From the NCBI RefSeq assembly GCF_000685075.1, contig NZ_BAYD01000016.1:50475-114474 (forward strand): a stretch of 64,000 nt of DNA, written 5' to 3'. Source of the DNA: Paraburkholderia oxyphila NBRC 105797. GTDB lineage: Bacteria; Pseudomonadota; Gammaproteobacteria; Burkholderiales; Burkholderiaceae. Position numbers and translations under genes: made by a program. Positions 52,944-61,300 of this stretch are shown here, piece by piece. Below the pieces are notes generated by a model. That model searched no databases. It was not told where the DNA came from and worked only from the letters and a program-made list of their open reading frames with translations. The stretch's first letter is position 1, and each line of letters starts with the position of its first letter.

Positions 52944-53234
52944 TCAGCGCTCAAGCGCAGGTTCGTCGAACAGATCGGGACCCACGCGAGACGCGGCGGG
53001 CTCGGGGACTTCGCCGGCGCGGACCTGCTCCAGCAGGGGCGGGGGCAGCCAGACCGCCTCCAGTGTGCTGATCCCGCCTTCGATCAGTTGCTGCAGGAAG
53101 AACGACGGTTTGCGACCACTCGTTTCGGCCAGAAGCCGGAGCCTGCGCTCGATGGCCGGATCGATGCGGACTGCGACAACCTTCAATTTTTCTGCTTTCC
53201 TGGGCCTGACCAACCTGCGCTCCGCAATTTTCAA
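52944..53234 (-). CDS. Ribbon-helix-helix DNA-binding protein
   Basis: A 96-residue product. VVAVRIDPAIERRLRLLAETSGRKPSFFLQQLIEGGISTLE is a CopG/RelB-type RHH with a beta strand and two helices. A basic N-terminal extension (AERRLVRPRKAEK) may add DNA contact. The C-terminus is acidic and proline-rich. No partner toxin is adjacent, so a plasmid control protein is as likely as an antitoxin. A nearer start is possible. Confidence 0.6.
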   Translation of the reverse strand: MKIAERRLVRPRKAEKLKVVAVRIDPAIERRLRLLAETSGRKPSFFLQQLIEGGISTLEAVWLPPPLLEQVRAGEVPEPAASRVGPDLFDEPALER

Positions 53235-53508
53235 CGTATGCGCATTCTACGCGGAGCTCCCGGACGTAATGCTCTGCGCGTCAGGAATACGTAACGCGGT
53301 ACCTGCCCGCACGCGTCGGCGAGCCCGCAACGCTTCGCGTTCGCCGGCTTGCGTCGCGCCCTTGCCCGATGCCGTCGTACGCGTTCACTCACCCCCTGCA
53401 CGCCGACAAGATCGCCATCCGTCACCGAGGCGATACCCCCGCCCCGGGACGCTAATCCACCCCGAGGTTTGTCCTCCGGCGCGGAGCCCTGGCTGCGGGA
53501 CACTCTGC
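53235..53508. other. Intergenic, no gene seen
   Basis: Only short frames without motifs. CGGAGCTCCCGGACGTAATG near 53250 has no obvious role. It must hold the promoter of the RHH gene. Confidence 0.3.
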
Positions 53509-53802
53509 TCATAGAAGGAACCGGTCGCGGTTCTTCGCATCCTTGATCCAGTTCGGCGCACGGCCCCGGCCCGACCAGGTTGCGCCGGTCTTCGGATCAC
53601 GATATTTAGCCGGCACAGCGCTTTCGGCGGTTTTCCTCGGTCTGCCGCGCCCGCGTCCGAAGATGTCCTGCTCGGTGAATCCGTAGTCGGCCACCTTCGC
53701 CCGGATGTCCGCGAGGACCTCCTGAAACTCTGCCGCCCGGGCCGCCGCCGCCTGCGCCTCGAGCGCGGCCATTTGGGCTTTCAGCTCCTGGTATGTCGCC
53801 AA
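53509..53802 (-). CDS. H-NS histone-like nucleoid-associated protein
   Basis: A 97-residue protein using a TTG start at 53802 with GGGGAGGT five bases upstream. The N-terminal coiled coil (ATYQELKAQMAALEAQAAAARAAEFQEVLADIRAKVADYG) drives oligomerisation. The C-terminal DNA-binding end includes GRGRGRPRKT and YRDPKTGATWSGRGRAPNWI (the W-S/T-G-R-G-x-x-P-x-W motif of Burkholderia H-NS). It probably silences AT-rich foreign DNA, or lets the plasmid hide from the host. AT-rich upstream DNA at the rhs gene is a candidate target. Confidence 0.9.
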   Translation of the reverse strand: MATYQELKAQMAALEAQAAAARAAEFQEVLADIRAKVADYGFTEQDIFGRGRGRPRKTAESAVPAKYRDPKTGATWSGRGRAPNWIKDAKNRDRFLL

Positions 53803-53945
53803 GATTGACCTCCCCGACTGGATATGATGATGGCGATCATAGCCCGCTTCGCGTCAGTGCGACCGGCAGCTGCCCCCCAGTCGCAAGCGGGAATCCAGTC
53901 CCGGCACGCGCCCCCCTGGCGCGCCTGCAGCTGGCCCACCAGTGA

Positions 53946-54287
53946 CTAGAACAACCCCTGCTGCCGCACATCCCGCGGGGGCGGCAGCGAGACCTTCGCG
54001 CGGTGAGCGGTGCGACGGCGCGCGAGGCGGCGCACATGGGCCACGAGCTCGGCCCGGACGCCCTCCGCCACCAGCACCAGTGAATACAGCTGCAGGCCGT
54101 CGGGCCCGGCTTCAGGTCGTGCGCGCAACGACATGCGCAGGGCCAGGCGCCGCGCGCGATCAAGCAGCTGGGTGCGGCTCATACCCGGCCAGCACGCGGC
54201 GACCAGTGCCGCGACCGGCGGCGGAAGGGATTCGGGGGCGCAGCCGGCGGGCAGCGCGAGGGCAACGAGTTCGAAGCGGACGGTCAT
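53946..54287 (-). CDS. Plasmid-type hypothetical protein
   Basis: A 113-residue product with TVRFELVALALPAGCAPESLPPPVAALVAACWPGMSRTQLLDRARRLALRMSLRARPEAGPDGLQLYSLVLVAEGVRAELVAHVRRLARRRT. It is helical, Arg/Leu-rich and ends in LPPPRDVRQQGLF. No family recognised. It is divergent from the integrase with about 260 bp between. Confidence 0.5.
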   Translation of the reverse strand: MTVRFELVALALPAGCAPESLPPPVAALVAACWPGMSRTQLLDRARRLALRMSLRARPEAGPDGLQLYSLVLVAEGVRAELVAHVRRLARRRTAHRAKVSLPPPRDVRQQGLF

Positions 54288-54515
54288 ATCGTGTGGAGAT
54301 GCTGTTCTAAGCTGCTGGGAAGACCGGGCGACCTGCTCATCCTGGCATCAATCCCACTGCGCTGCAAACCCCTTCCGCAGGCTTCATCGCTAAGCGCTCA
54401 CCATCCCAGAAGCCGCAAGAGCACCGTAGGACACCCCCGCCGCGCACGACCGATCCCAAGTTTTTCCCAAAAATGTGCAATGCAACAGTGCCATTAAGAT
54501 AATCCTTTTATCACA

Positions 54516-54547
54516 ATGCACCGGTTTATGCAGTAAACTTGGTGCAT
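54516..54547. promoter_or_regulatory. Inverted repeat overlapping the integrase start codon
   Basis: ATGCACCGGTTTA (54516-54528) and TAAACTTGGTGCAT (54534-54547) are an imperfect inverted repeat around TGCAG, with ATGCACC/GGTGCAT perfect. It covers the leader and the first bases of the ATG at 54546. A repressor bound here would block integrase expression. Confidence 0.5.
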
Positions 54548-56276
54548 GACAAATCGCCCTGACCGGCTCCCGGCCCCGCCTTCCCCCGAACCCGCCGGCT
54601 TTCCCGATGCCGACGAACTCGCGATGCTGCGCGCCTGGTATTCCGGCCTGTCCGTGCGCCAGGCCGTGGCGCGCTACCTGCCCGCGCGCCTGGGCGACGG
54701 CAAGTCCGCACGCGGCGTGCTGGGTACCCTCCGGCGCCGGCTGCAGGCCCTCGCGCGCGCGGCGCATCGCGACGACCTGGCGGCGCTGTTCGCCCATTCT
54801 GCGGAGGAACGCGAACGGCACGCGAAGGCCGTCGCCCAGGCGATCGACGCCCTGCGCACCGCGCGCCCGCCGGAGCCGCAGATCGCCGACGCCATCGCGC
54901 AGTGGTTCGCGCCGCGCGCGGTGCGCGTGCTGCACGCGCACGGCATCACGACACTGGCCGACCTCACCGTGCGCATCCCGCGCCGACGCCAGTGGTGGAA
55001 GGCCGTGCCGGGGCTCGGCATGGCGAGCGCCCGCGCCATCGAGGCGTTCTTCGCGGCGTGGCCGGCGCTCACGGAAAAGGCGCGCGCGCTCGTGGCCGCG
55101 GACCGGCGCGGCCCGATGGACATGATGTGCGTGCCGTGGGAAGCGATCCGGGTGCCCCACGAGGTCGACGGCTCCGATGGCACCTTCCGCGCACCGGCCG
55201 CCACCTGCACGCTCGATGCATCCAACGACTACGAGGCCGTGCACACCTGGCTGTCACTGCACGAGTCCCCCGCCACCCAGCGCACCTACCGCAAGGAAGC
55301 GGAGCGGCTGATCCTGTGGGCGATCGTCGAACGTGGCCGCGCGCTCTCGTCGCTCACGACGGAAGATGCCATCGCCTACCGCACCTTCCTGCGCCACCCT
55401 TCGCCGCGTGGCCGCTGGGTCGGTCCCGTGCGGGCGCGCACCTCGCCGGACTGGCGGCCGTTCAACGGCAGTCTCTCGGCGCGCTCGGTCGCGCACGCCC
55501 TGTCCATTCTCGGCGCCCTGTTCCGCTGGCTCATCGAGCAGCGCTACGTGCTCGCGAATCCGTTTGCGGGCGTGAAGGTGCGCGACGCGACCGGCACCCG
55601 GGTGCTCGATACCTCGCACGCGTTCAGCGAGGGCGAATGGGCCCTCGTGCGCACGATCGCGGACGGACTCGAGTGGTCGTACGGCTGGTCAGCGCCCGCG
55701 GCGCAGCGGCTGCGCTTCCTGCTGGATTTCGGCTACGCAACCGGCCTGCGCGCGAGCGAGCTCATCGGCGCGACGCTGGGACACGTCGAAACCGATCCGC
55801 GTGGCGACCACTGGCTGCGCGTGACGGGCAAGGGAAAGAAGCTGGCGCGCGTCGCACTGCCGCCGCTTGCGTGGGACGCGCTTGCGCACTACCTGGCCGC
55901 ACGCGGCCTGCCCGTGCTGCCCGTGCGCTGGAATCCGGCCACGCCCATGATCGGCAGCCTTGACGTGGGCACCCCCGCGGACAGCGACGCGGCGATCAGC
56001 AGCGTGCGCCTGTGGATGGTGATGCGGCGGTTCTTTGTGCTGGCTGCGGATGCGATCGAGGCCGATCACGCGCCGCTCGCGGAAAAGCTGCGCCGTGCGA
56101 GCCCCCACTGGATGCGCCATACGCATGCGACGCACGCACTGGCCCGCGGCGCGGAACTCACCACCGTGCGGGACAACCTGCGGCATGCCTCGGTGTCGAC
56201 CACGTCGATCTACCTGCACAGCGACGAGGTCAAGCGCGCGCGGCAGATCGGTGAGGCCTTCACCAAGGCAAAATGA
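54546..56276 (+). CDS. Large DUF3701-type tyrosine integrase
   Basis: A 576-residue protein. Residues 20-210 are the DUF3701/HhH-like N-terminal region (ELAMLRAWYSGLSVRQAVARYLPARLGDG ... WKAVPGLGMASARAIEAFFA). A core-binding domain follows (AVHTWLSLHESPATQRTYRKEAERLILWAIV). The catalytic domain has R in ATGLRASELIGATLG, K in VTGKGKKLARVALP, H-x-x-R in HWMRHTHATHAL (about residue 520), and H...Y in LRHASVSTTSIYLHSDE (tyrosine near 555). All catalytic positions are present. It probably integrates or resolves this mobile block. No attachment site can be fixed here. Confidence 0.9.
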   Translation: MTNRPDRLPAPPSPEPAGFPDADELAMLRAWYSGLSVRQAVARYLPARLGDGKSARGVLGTLRRRLQALARAAHRDDLAALFAHSAEERERHAKAVAQAIDALRTARPPEPQIADAIAQWFAPRAVRVLHAHGITTLADLTVRIPRRRQWWKAVPGLGMASARAIEAFFAAWPALTEKARALVAADRRGPMDMMCVPWEAIRVPHEVDGSDGTFRAPAATCTLDASNDYEAVHTWLSLHESPATQRTYRKEAERLILWAIVERGRALSSLTTEDAIAYRTFLRHPSPRGRWVGPVRARTSPDWRPFNGSLSARSVAHALSILGALFRWLIEQRYVLANPFAGVKVRDATGTRVLDTSHAFSEGEWALVRTIADGLEWSYGWSAPAAQRLRFLLDFGYATGLRASELIGATLGHVETDPRGDHWLRVTGKGKKLARVALPPLAWDALAHYLAARGLPVLPVRWNPATPMIGSLDVGTPADSDAAISSVRLWMVMRRFFVLAADAIEADHAPLAEKLRRASPHWMRHTHATHALARGAELTTVRDNLRHASVSTTSIYLHSDEVKRARQIGEAFTKAK

Positions 56277-56394
56277 ACATGAGGTCGCTCATATGCAGCC
56301 GCCCATGAGCAGGACAGGCGAAGGGGCCGGCCGCCACATGTGTGTGGCCTTTTCTGCGGCTATACTCCGGCCTCCCTCCTTCCATTTGCCCAGC

Positions 56395-56868
56395 ATGAAA
56401 CGCGTTTCGGTCCGGCGATCTCCCATCCACGGCAAGGGCGTGTTCGCCCTTCGTCCACTTTCCCGTGGTGAGCGCGTGTTCGAATACCGGGGGCTCGTAA
56501 CCACCTGGCGGGAAGCGTCGCGCCACTACGCTCGACGCGATGAGGAGAGCCATACCTTCCTGTTCGGCCTGTCCGACGGGCGGGTAATCGATGGCGGACG
56601 CGGCGGAAACGGCGCCCGGTGGCTGAACCATGCGTGCTCAGCAAATTGCGAAGCGGTCGAGGGAGCGGACCGTGTCTACATCGAGGCGATCCGCAACATC
56701 GCGCCCGGCGAGGAACTCTTCATCGACTACGCGCTTGAGGTTCCCCCGAAAACATCCCAGAAATCCCTCAGCGACTACGCCTGCCGTTGCGGGACAAGGC
56801 GTTGCCGTGGAACCATGCTCGGCCGCGCCTGGCGCGATCGGGTGCGCGCGGTTGATCGCTCGGCATAG
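56395..56868 (+). CDS. SET-domain protein lysine methyltransferase
   Basis: A 157-residue protein. VRRSPIHGKGVFALRPLSRGERVFEYRGLV begins the SET fold, followed by WLNHACSANCEAV (the N-H-x-C-x-x-N motif, about residue 78), GEELFIDYAL (the E-L-x-x-D-Y motif) and a post-SET-like ACRCGTRRCRGTM cysteine cluster. A TATACT -10 element lies at 56361. Bacterial SET proteins modify lysines in chromatin-like or host proteins. An H-NS-type protein is encoded 3 kb away and could be a target, but that is speculation. Confidence 0.9.
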   Translation: MKRVSVRRSPIHGKGVFALRPLSRGERVFEYRGLVTTWREASRHYARRDEESHTFLFGLSDGRVIDGGRGGNGARWLNHACSANCEAVEGADRVYIEAIRNIAPGEELFIDYALEVPPKTSQKSLSDYACRCGTRRCRGTMLGRAWRDRVRAVDRSA

Positions 56869-57601
56869 CAGTGGCTGAGGTCGGGCCATTAAGAGACATT
56901 CGACGGTAGAACATGGATCGTTGACAATCGCAACGTTATGCCATTTCACCAGCCGATTGCAAGTACCTCGCTAACTATCGACTTGTGGCAACGCAGGCGG
57001 CTCGGCTCCGTTGATCAGCGACTGGCCGCCAATCACAAATACTTCGATTTCGCCTTGTTTGGCGAGGCACTCCAGCATATCAAAGCTGACACATTTCGCA
57101 TCCAGCAGCTCGGCGACTCTTTATATTTGTGACGCAGGATGACCACGGAGTGGCGAGTAGGACTCTATCAGTCGTCTGAAATACTACACCGACGCATTAG
57201 CAATAGCGATTCCCCGCGCGCCTCTACAATATCATCTGTTATTCGGCCCCCTGCACCCGTGCAAACACTGTTAGAGCGCAGCCCTGTCGATGGCGGTCTA
57301 AATCCGCGCAAATCTGGCGGCGTCAAATAGAGACGGCGTGACCCGAGAGCAAAAAAGAACTCGCGGAAATGACCGACGCATCGTGACCGGGATGTTGATG
57401 CAGGGCACGGTGAAGGGAGCCCGAAGGGCGACTGGAGACGTGCCCTGCATCGGGGCGTGCCGTCCGCATGGTAGAAAGGCGTTTGCCGAAGAAGAAGAAC
57501 AACAACAGGCGCAGCGCCGGCCTCAACCGCCAAGTCCAGTCCGGCGCCGCACCTCCACAAGGGATATCCACATGGCAGGTCTGTTGACCTGCCGGACAGC
57601 C
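56869..57601. other. Mobile-DNA debris without a supported gene
   Basis: A plus frame ends in NHKYFDFALFGEALQHIKADTFRIQQLGDSLYL before a stop at 57130, which may be the end of a lost gene. Two overlapping open frames between 57170 and 57600 on opposite strands have no motif. The sequence becomes very lysine/asparagine- or arginine-rich near 57490. I see no complete gene. Confidence 0.35.
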
Positions 57602-57700
57602 GTGTGAGCCGTGTGAGCCGTGTGAGCCGTGTGAGCCGTGTGAGCCGTGTGAGCCGTGTGAGCCGTGTGAGCCGTGTGAGCCGTGTGAGCCGTGTGAGCC
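57602..57700. repeat. Minisatellite: GTGTGAGCC x 11
   Basis: Eleven perfect tandem copies of GTGTGAGCC cover exactly 99 bp. Because the unit is 9 bp it keeps frame, giving Val-Ser-Arg, Cys-Glu-Pro or Gly-Ser-His repeats depending on frame and strand. No frame has a proper start and end, so a coding role is doubtful. Confidence 0.9.
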
Positions 57701-57775
57701 GTCAGTATCGCATTGCTCACGCGGCCCGTCGACCTTGTTCGACTGCTCCTCTTTGGCGTTCTGGAGGAACCGCCA

Positions 57776-57931
57776 ATGCAGCCGCCCACGGGCCGCCTGT
57801 ACGTGTGCGCCCGTTGCCGGGCGCAGGTCATCGTCTGCCACCGCTGCGATCGTGGCCAGATCTACTGCGGTCGCGACTGCGCTTTGGCTTCCCGCCGGGC
57901 CATTCAGCGGGAGGCTGGCCGCCGCTACTAG
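57776..57931 (+). CDS. Small cysteine-rich (CxxC) protein, possibly truncated
   Basis: A 51-residue product starting at the ATG at 57776: [46 protein letters not shown]. It has three CxxC-type pairs that could bind zinc. The same frame continues beyond the TAG as [17 protein letters not shown], typical of longer homologues beside transposases, so a CAG-to-TAG change may have shortened it. Confidence 0.5.
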   Translation: MQPPTGRLYVCARCRAQVIVCHRCDRGQIYCGRDCALASRRAIQREAGRRY

Positions 57932-58114
57932 CGCAGCCGGCGCGGACGTTCTGCACATGCCGCCAGAATGCGGCGATATCGCAAGTTAGCAGCGCGCGGC
58001 AAGAATGTGAACACCGGTGTGGTTGCCGTTGCGCGAGAGCTCGCGGGGTTCATCTGGGACGTCGGCAGACTGGCCATGTCCCTCGCCATACCGCGGGCCA
58101 GACCAAACTGACAC
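57932..58114 (+). pseudogene. C-terminal fragment of an IS110-family transposase fused in frame
   Basis: After the [37 protein letters not shown] matches the last helix of IS110-type transposases (K-N-x-V-V-x-x-A-R-E-L-A-G-F-x-W). It ends at a TGA at 58112. The rest of the transposase is absent. From 58115 to 58346 I see no gene. Confidence 0.55.
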
Positions 58115-58346
58115 GGAATCACCTTAACGAGGACCCAGGGAGTTTCCTGAAGGCGGCGTAGCCCGGCACCCGAGTAACCCGCGATTGGACTATGCAACAC
58201 ATGTCATGTGACTTGCGACTTTAGGTAGCGGCAGGCTCATAGGGCGGACCACAGTAATGCGGTAACCAACCCGCGGATATCAGATCCTATGAAGCGAAGG
58301 CCTCGACAAGCTGACGCCTAAAATTGGCTGCAGAAGTTCGACGCAG

Positions 58347-61300
58347 CTATCTATATGGCGGCCTCGGCTGGGGAATCGGACATGGTGGAGGCAGGTACCC
58401 AGGGTTTGGTGCGACATGCGGATCGTCGGGCGTCGGATATGTCGGAACGTATCCTGGGTCGCCAGGGCCAACTGGCGCATCTGGATTCGGTACCGGTCCT
58501 GGCGGCTCAGGCGGGGGAGGAGGCACTGGCGCCGGTTCCCGGTAAGGTGAGTTGAATAGCCAGTGCCATACCAAGTTACCTCCATAAACAGCAAATGCCA
58601 GACCTAACGCACCTCCAGCCACAGTTCCAACCGGGCCCAGAAGACTCCCTATCTCGGCTCCACTCTCGGCAAAAGCCCACGCGCCCGCCTGCAACCCGAG
58701 TGTATCCTTCCGATTGACGGGATTGTTAAATCCATAAATATAAGGGTTTGTGTCGAACAACGCTGTAACCGGTTTCGCAGAAAAGTAGGAAGATAAAGTC
58801 GAGCTTTCCCAAATAGGATCGCGGCTCAACCAGCGCCCTAATGAGGGCGCATACGAGCGGTACTGCGCCAGCATGAGACCGCTACGGCCGTGCTGGTACA
58901 TGCCCGCAAAACCGATGTCGCTTGCCATTGACCCTAAGGTCTCTACGCGATTGCCAAATGGATCGTATCTGTATTGGGCATTGACCGCTCCGTTCTGGCC
59001 AATGACCTGAAAGACGCTTCCGAGAAGGTCAAGCGTGTAAAAGTATTTCCGTCCACCGGAAATAAATCCTTGACTGAAGTATCGCGTGACAACTTGGCCG
59101 TTGGTATCGAGTTGCGCACACAAAACCGATCCGCACCACACATAGTTTTTGACCTCTGTGAGAATTTCAGTACCAGCGCTCCCGTCGAGTACGTACTCTT
59201 CGATTCGATTCCATCTCCCAAGCGCATCATAGGTAATGTGAGTTGATCCGTGGTCCCGCTCGTCGATTCGCACCAACTCGTCACGCGCATTCCAATGGAA
59301 ACGGAGGGGGAGCGATGGATCGTCAATCGCGATCAAACGTCCCGCCTTGTCATATGAGGCACCCAAACCCACAATCTCGTTCACGGAGTTGGACTGCAAC
59401 GTTTTAGTTGAGGAGCCGACGGATATTTGCGTCAGATTGGATGCTGCGTCGTAGCCAAAACTGTAAGAACTGGCGTTGTTGGCGTTTGTCGTCGGTGTAA
59501 CGGCTTGCAAAGCGCCCGTGGCTCCGTATTGCATACCATAGGGGAATCCGGCATACGTGACTTGAGAAGGAAGGCGGTACTGATAAGGCGTGGACGTGGC
59601 AATAGTACCGTCGGCATTGTATGAATATCCCAGAGATAGGAATGCCGTGGTGTCACCCGGCCAGACTGGCGCATATGAGCCCTTCGGAGACTTTCCTCCA
59701 CTGCGCCGCCAGAGTAGCTGTAACGCTCGACGGTCCTGCTCGGGTCCATAGAAAGTCGCGGACATCTCGATGCTAAACGACGGATGCGCAGCCTCGGCGG
59801 CCGGAGGTATTGATACCCGCCGCGATGCAACGGGTCCAGCGTTAATGTAGCTATAACTGAAATTACCCAACGATGATTGGTCCGTAACCACACGGTTTAA
59901 TGGATCGAACTGACGCGTGTATGTCCCACCATAACCTGTAAGCCCGGTCATTCGACCTCGAGCGTCATACTGGTACTGAACCTGCGGGCTTCCAGACGGC
60001 GAATATGCCTCACCCGCGATTAAACTTAGTTGTGATGCGAAGCTACCGCTAACACTGTAGGTATAAGTGATCTGCTGATTCAAGAGGCTTGAAGGATTCG
60101 CCGCGTCTACCAACTGAGTGACCGAGGAAAGACGCGGGAGGTGGGGATCCCAAATTAAGCTGATCGGCGCAGAACTGGGATCCGAAATCTCAGGTGTGGC
60201 GGGATAAGTCCATTCAGAGAATGCCAATGAATTGTCGACATTGTAGCTATACGTAGCGGATTGACCGAGCGCGTTAGTGGCGCTATGAAGTCTGCTTGTC
60301 GACTTTTCGAACGAATAGGATACCGTCGTGTCATCCGAAAAAATTACAGCCGTTACACGATTCTCGCCATCACGGCTGAAGGTTGTGGTGCTGTTAGCCG
60401 GATCAGTCACCGAGAGCAAATAGCTTGACGGATAGTATGTTAACTTCGTGGTGTTATGACCATTATCGGTAATCGCGATCGGTCTGCGATCGTGATCGTA
60501 ACTGATCGTCGTTTGCCGCCCCATTCGGTCCGTGTACTGATCGAGGTCGAGTAGCGTGTAATGAAATTTTTCAGTTGTGTTGTCAGGGTAGGTGCGTTGG
60601 ATAATGCGGTCTGCAGCGTCGTAGGTGACGACGATGGTGAGTCCCTGCTCGTTTGTGAACGAGCCAACTCGATTTTGGGTATCAGGTGTGAAGGTACGCG
60701 TTGCGACGCCACAGGCGGGATTGCACAGAGGGGGACTTGATACGGAATTCAAAAATCCAGTCGCTCCGTCGTGACTATAAGTGAACACGTCTCCCCCGAC
60801 TGAAACGGTATGTGTTTGCCCGTTGGTGTCGTAACTGTAAGCGATGGGTTGTCCACCATCCTGAACTTTCAGCGGTTGGTGCTGGGCGTTGTATAAGCTG
60901 ACTACAAAGGAAGTCGCTCCCGGTGCCAGTTCGCCATTCGGCAAAATCCACTGTTCGGAAACAAGATCGATCCCGTTGGATGCGTAGGTTACCTGCATTT
61001 GCCGGCCAATCGGGTCCGTAAACAGTGTAACGTGACCATAATCATTACCTTGGTATTGCTGCAACTGGGTCGAGCCGTCGTCCAGCACTCGAGCGATAAC
61101 TGTGGGTTTGTTGCTACTTCCAACCCAGTTCGGTGTAGAGTTGGTTGAAAGTAGAGGGTAGTTGTACCAAATCCGGTTTTCCAAGGGATCTTTAAGACTC
61201 TCCAGCACGGGACCAGTGGTTACTTCGTTTTGATGTTCAAAGTGAAGAATCCGTGCCTTCGTATAATCTGGCGACCCGTCCGGATTCGGCGTCGCAAGTG

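Noticed and set aside
52944..53234. A second toxin-antitoxin pair
   Set aside because: The RHH protein could be an antitoxin, but no toxin-like gene adjoins it on either side.
57602..57700. CRISPR array
   Set aside because: The repeat unit is 9 bp with no spacers, so it is a plain tandem repeat.
57323..57958. A minus-strand frame with an (SHG)n run
   Set aside because: The repeat simply stays open because the unit is 9 bp. The flanks are not protein-like and there is no ribosome site.
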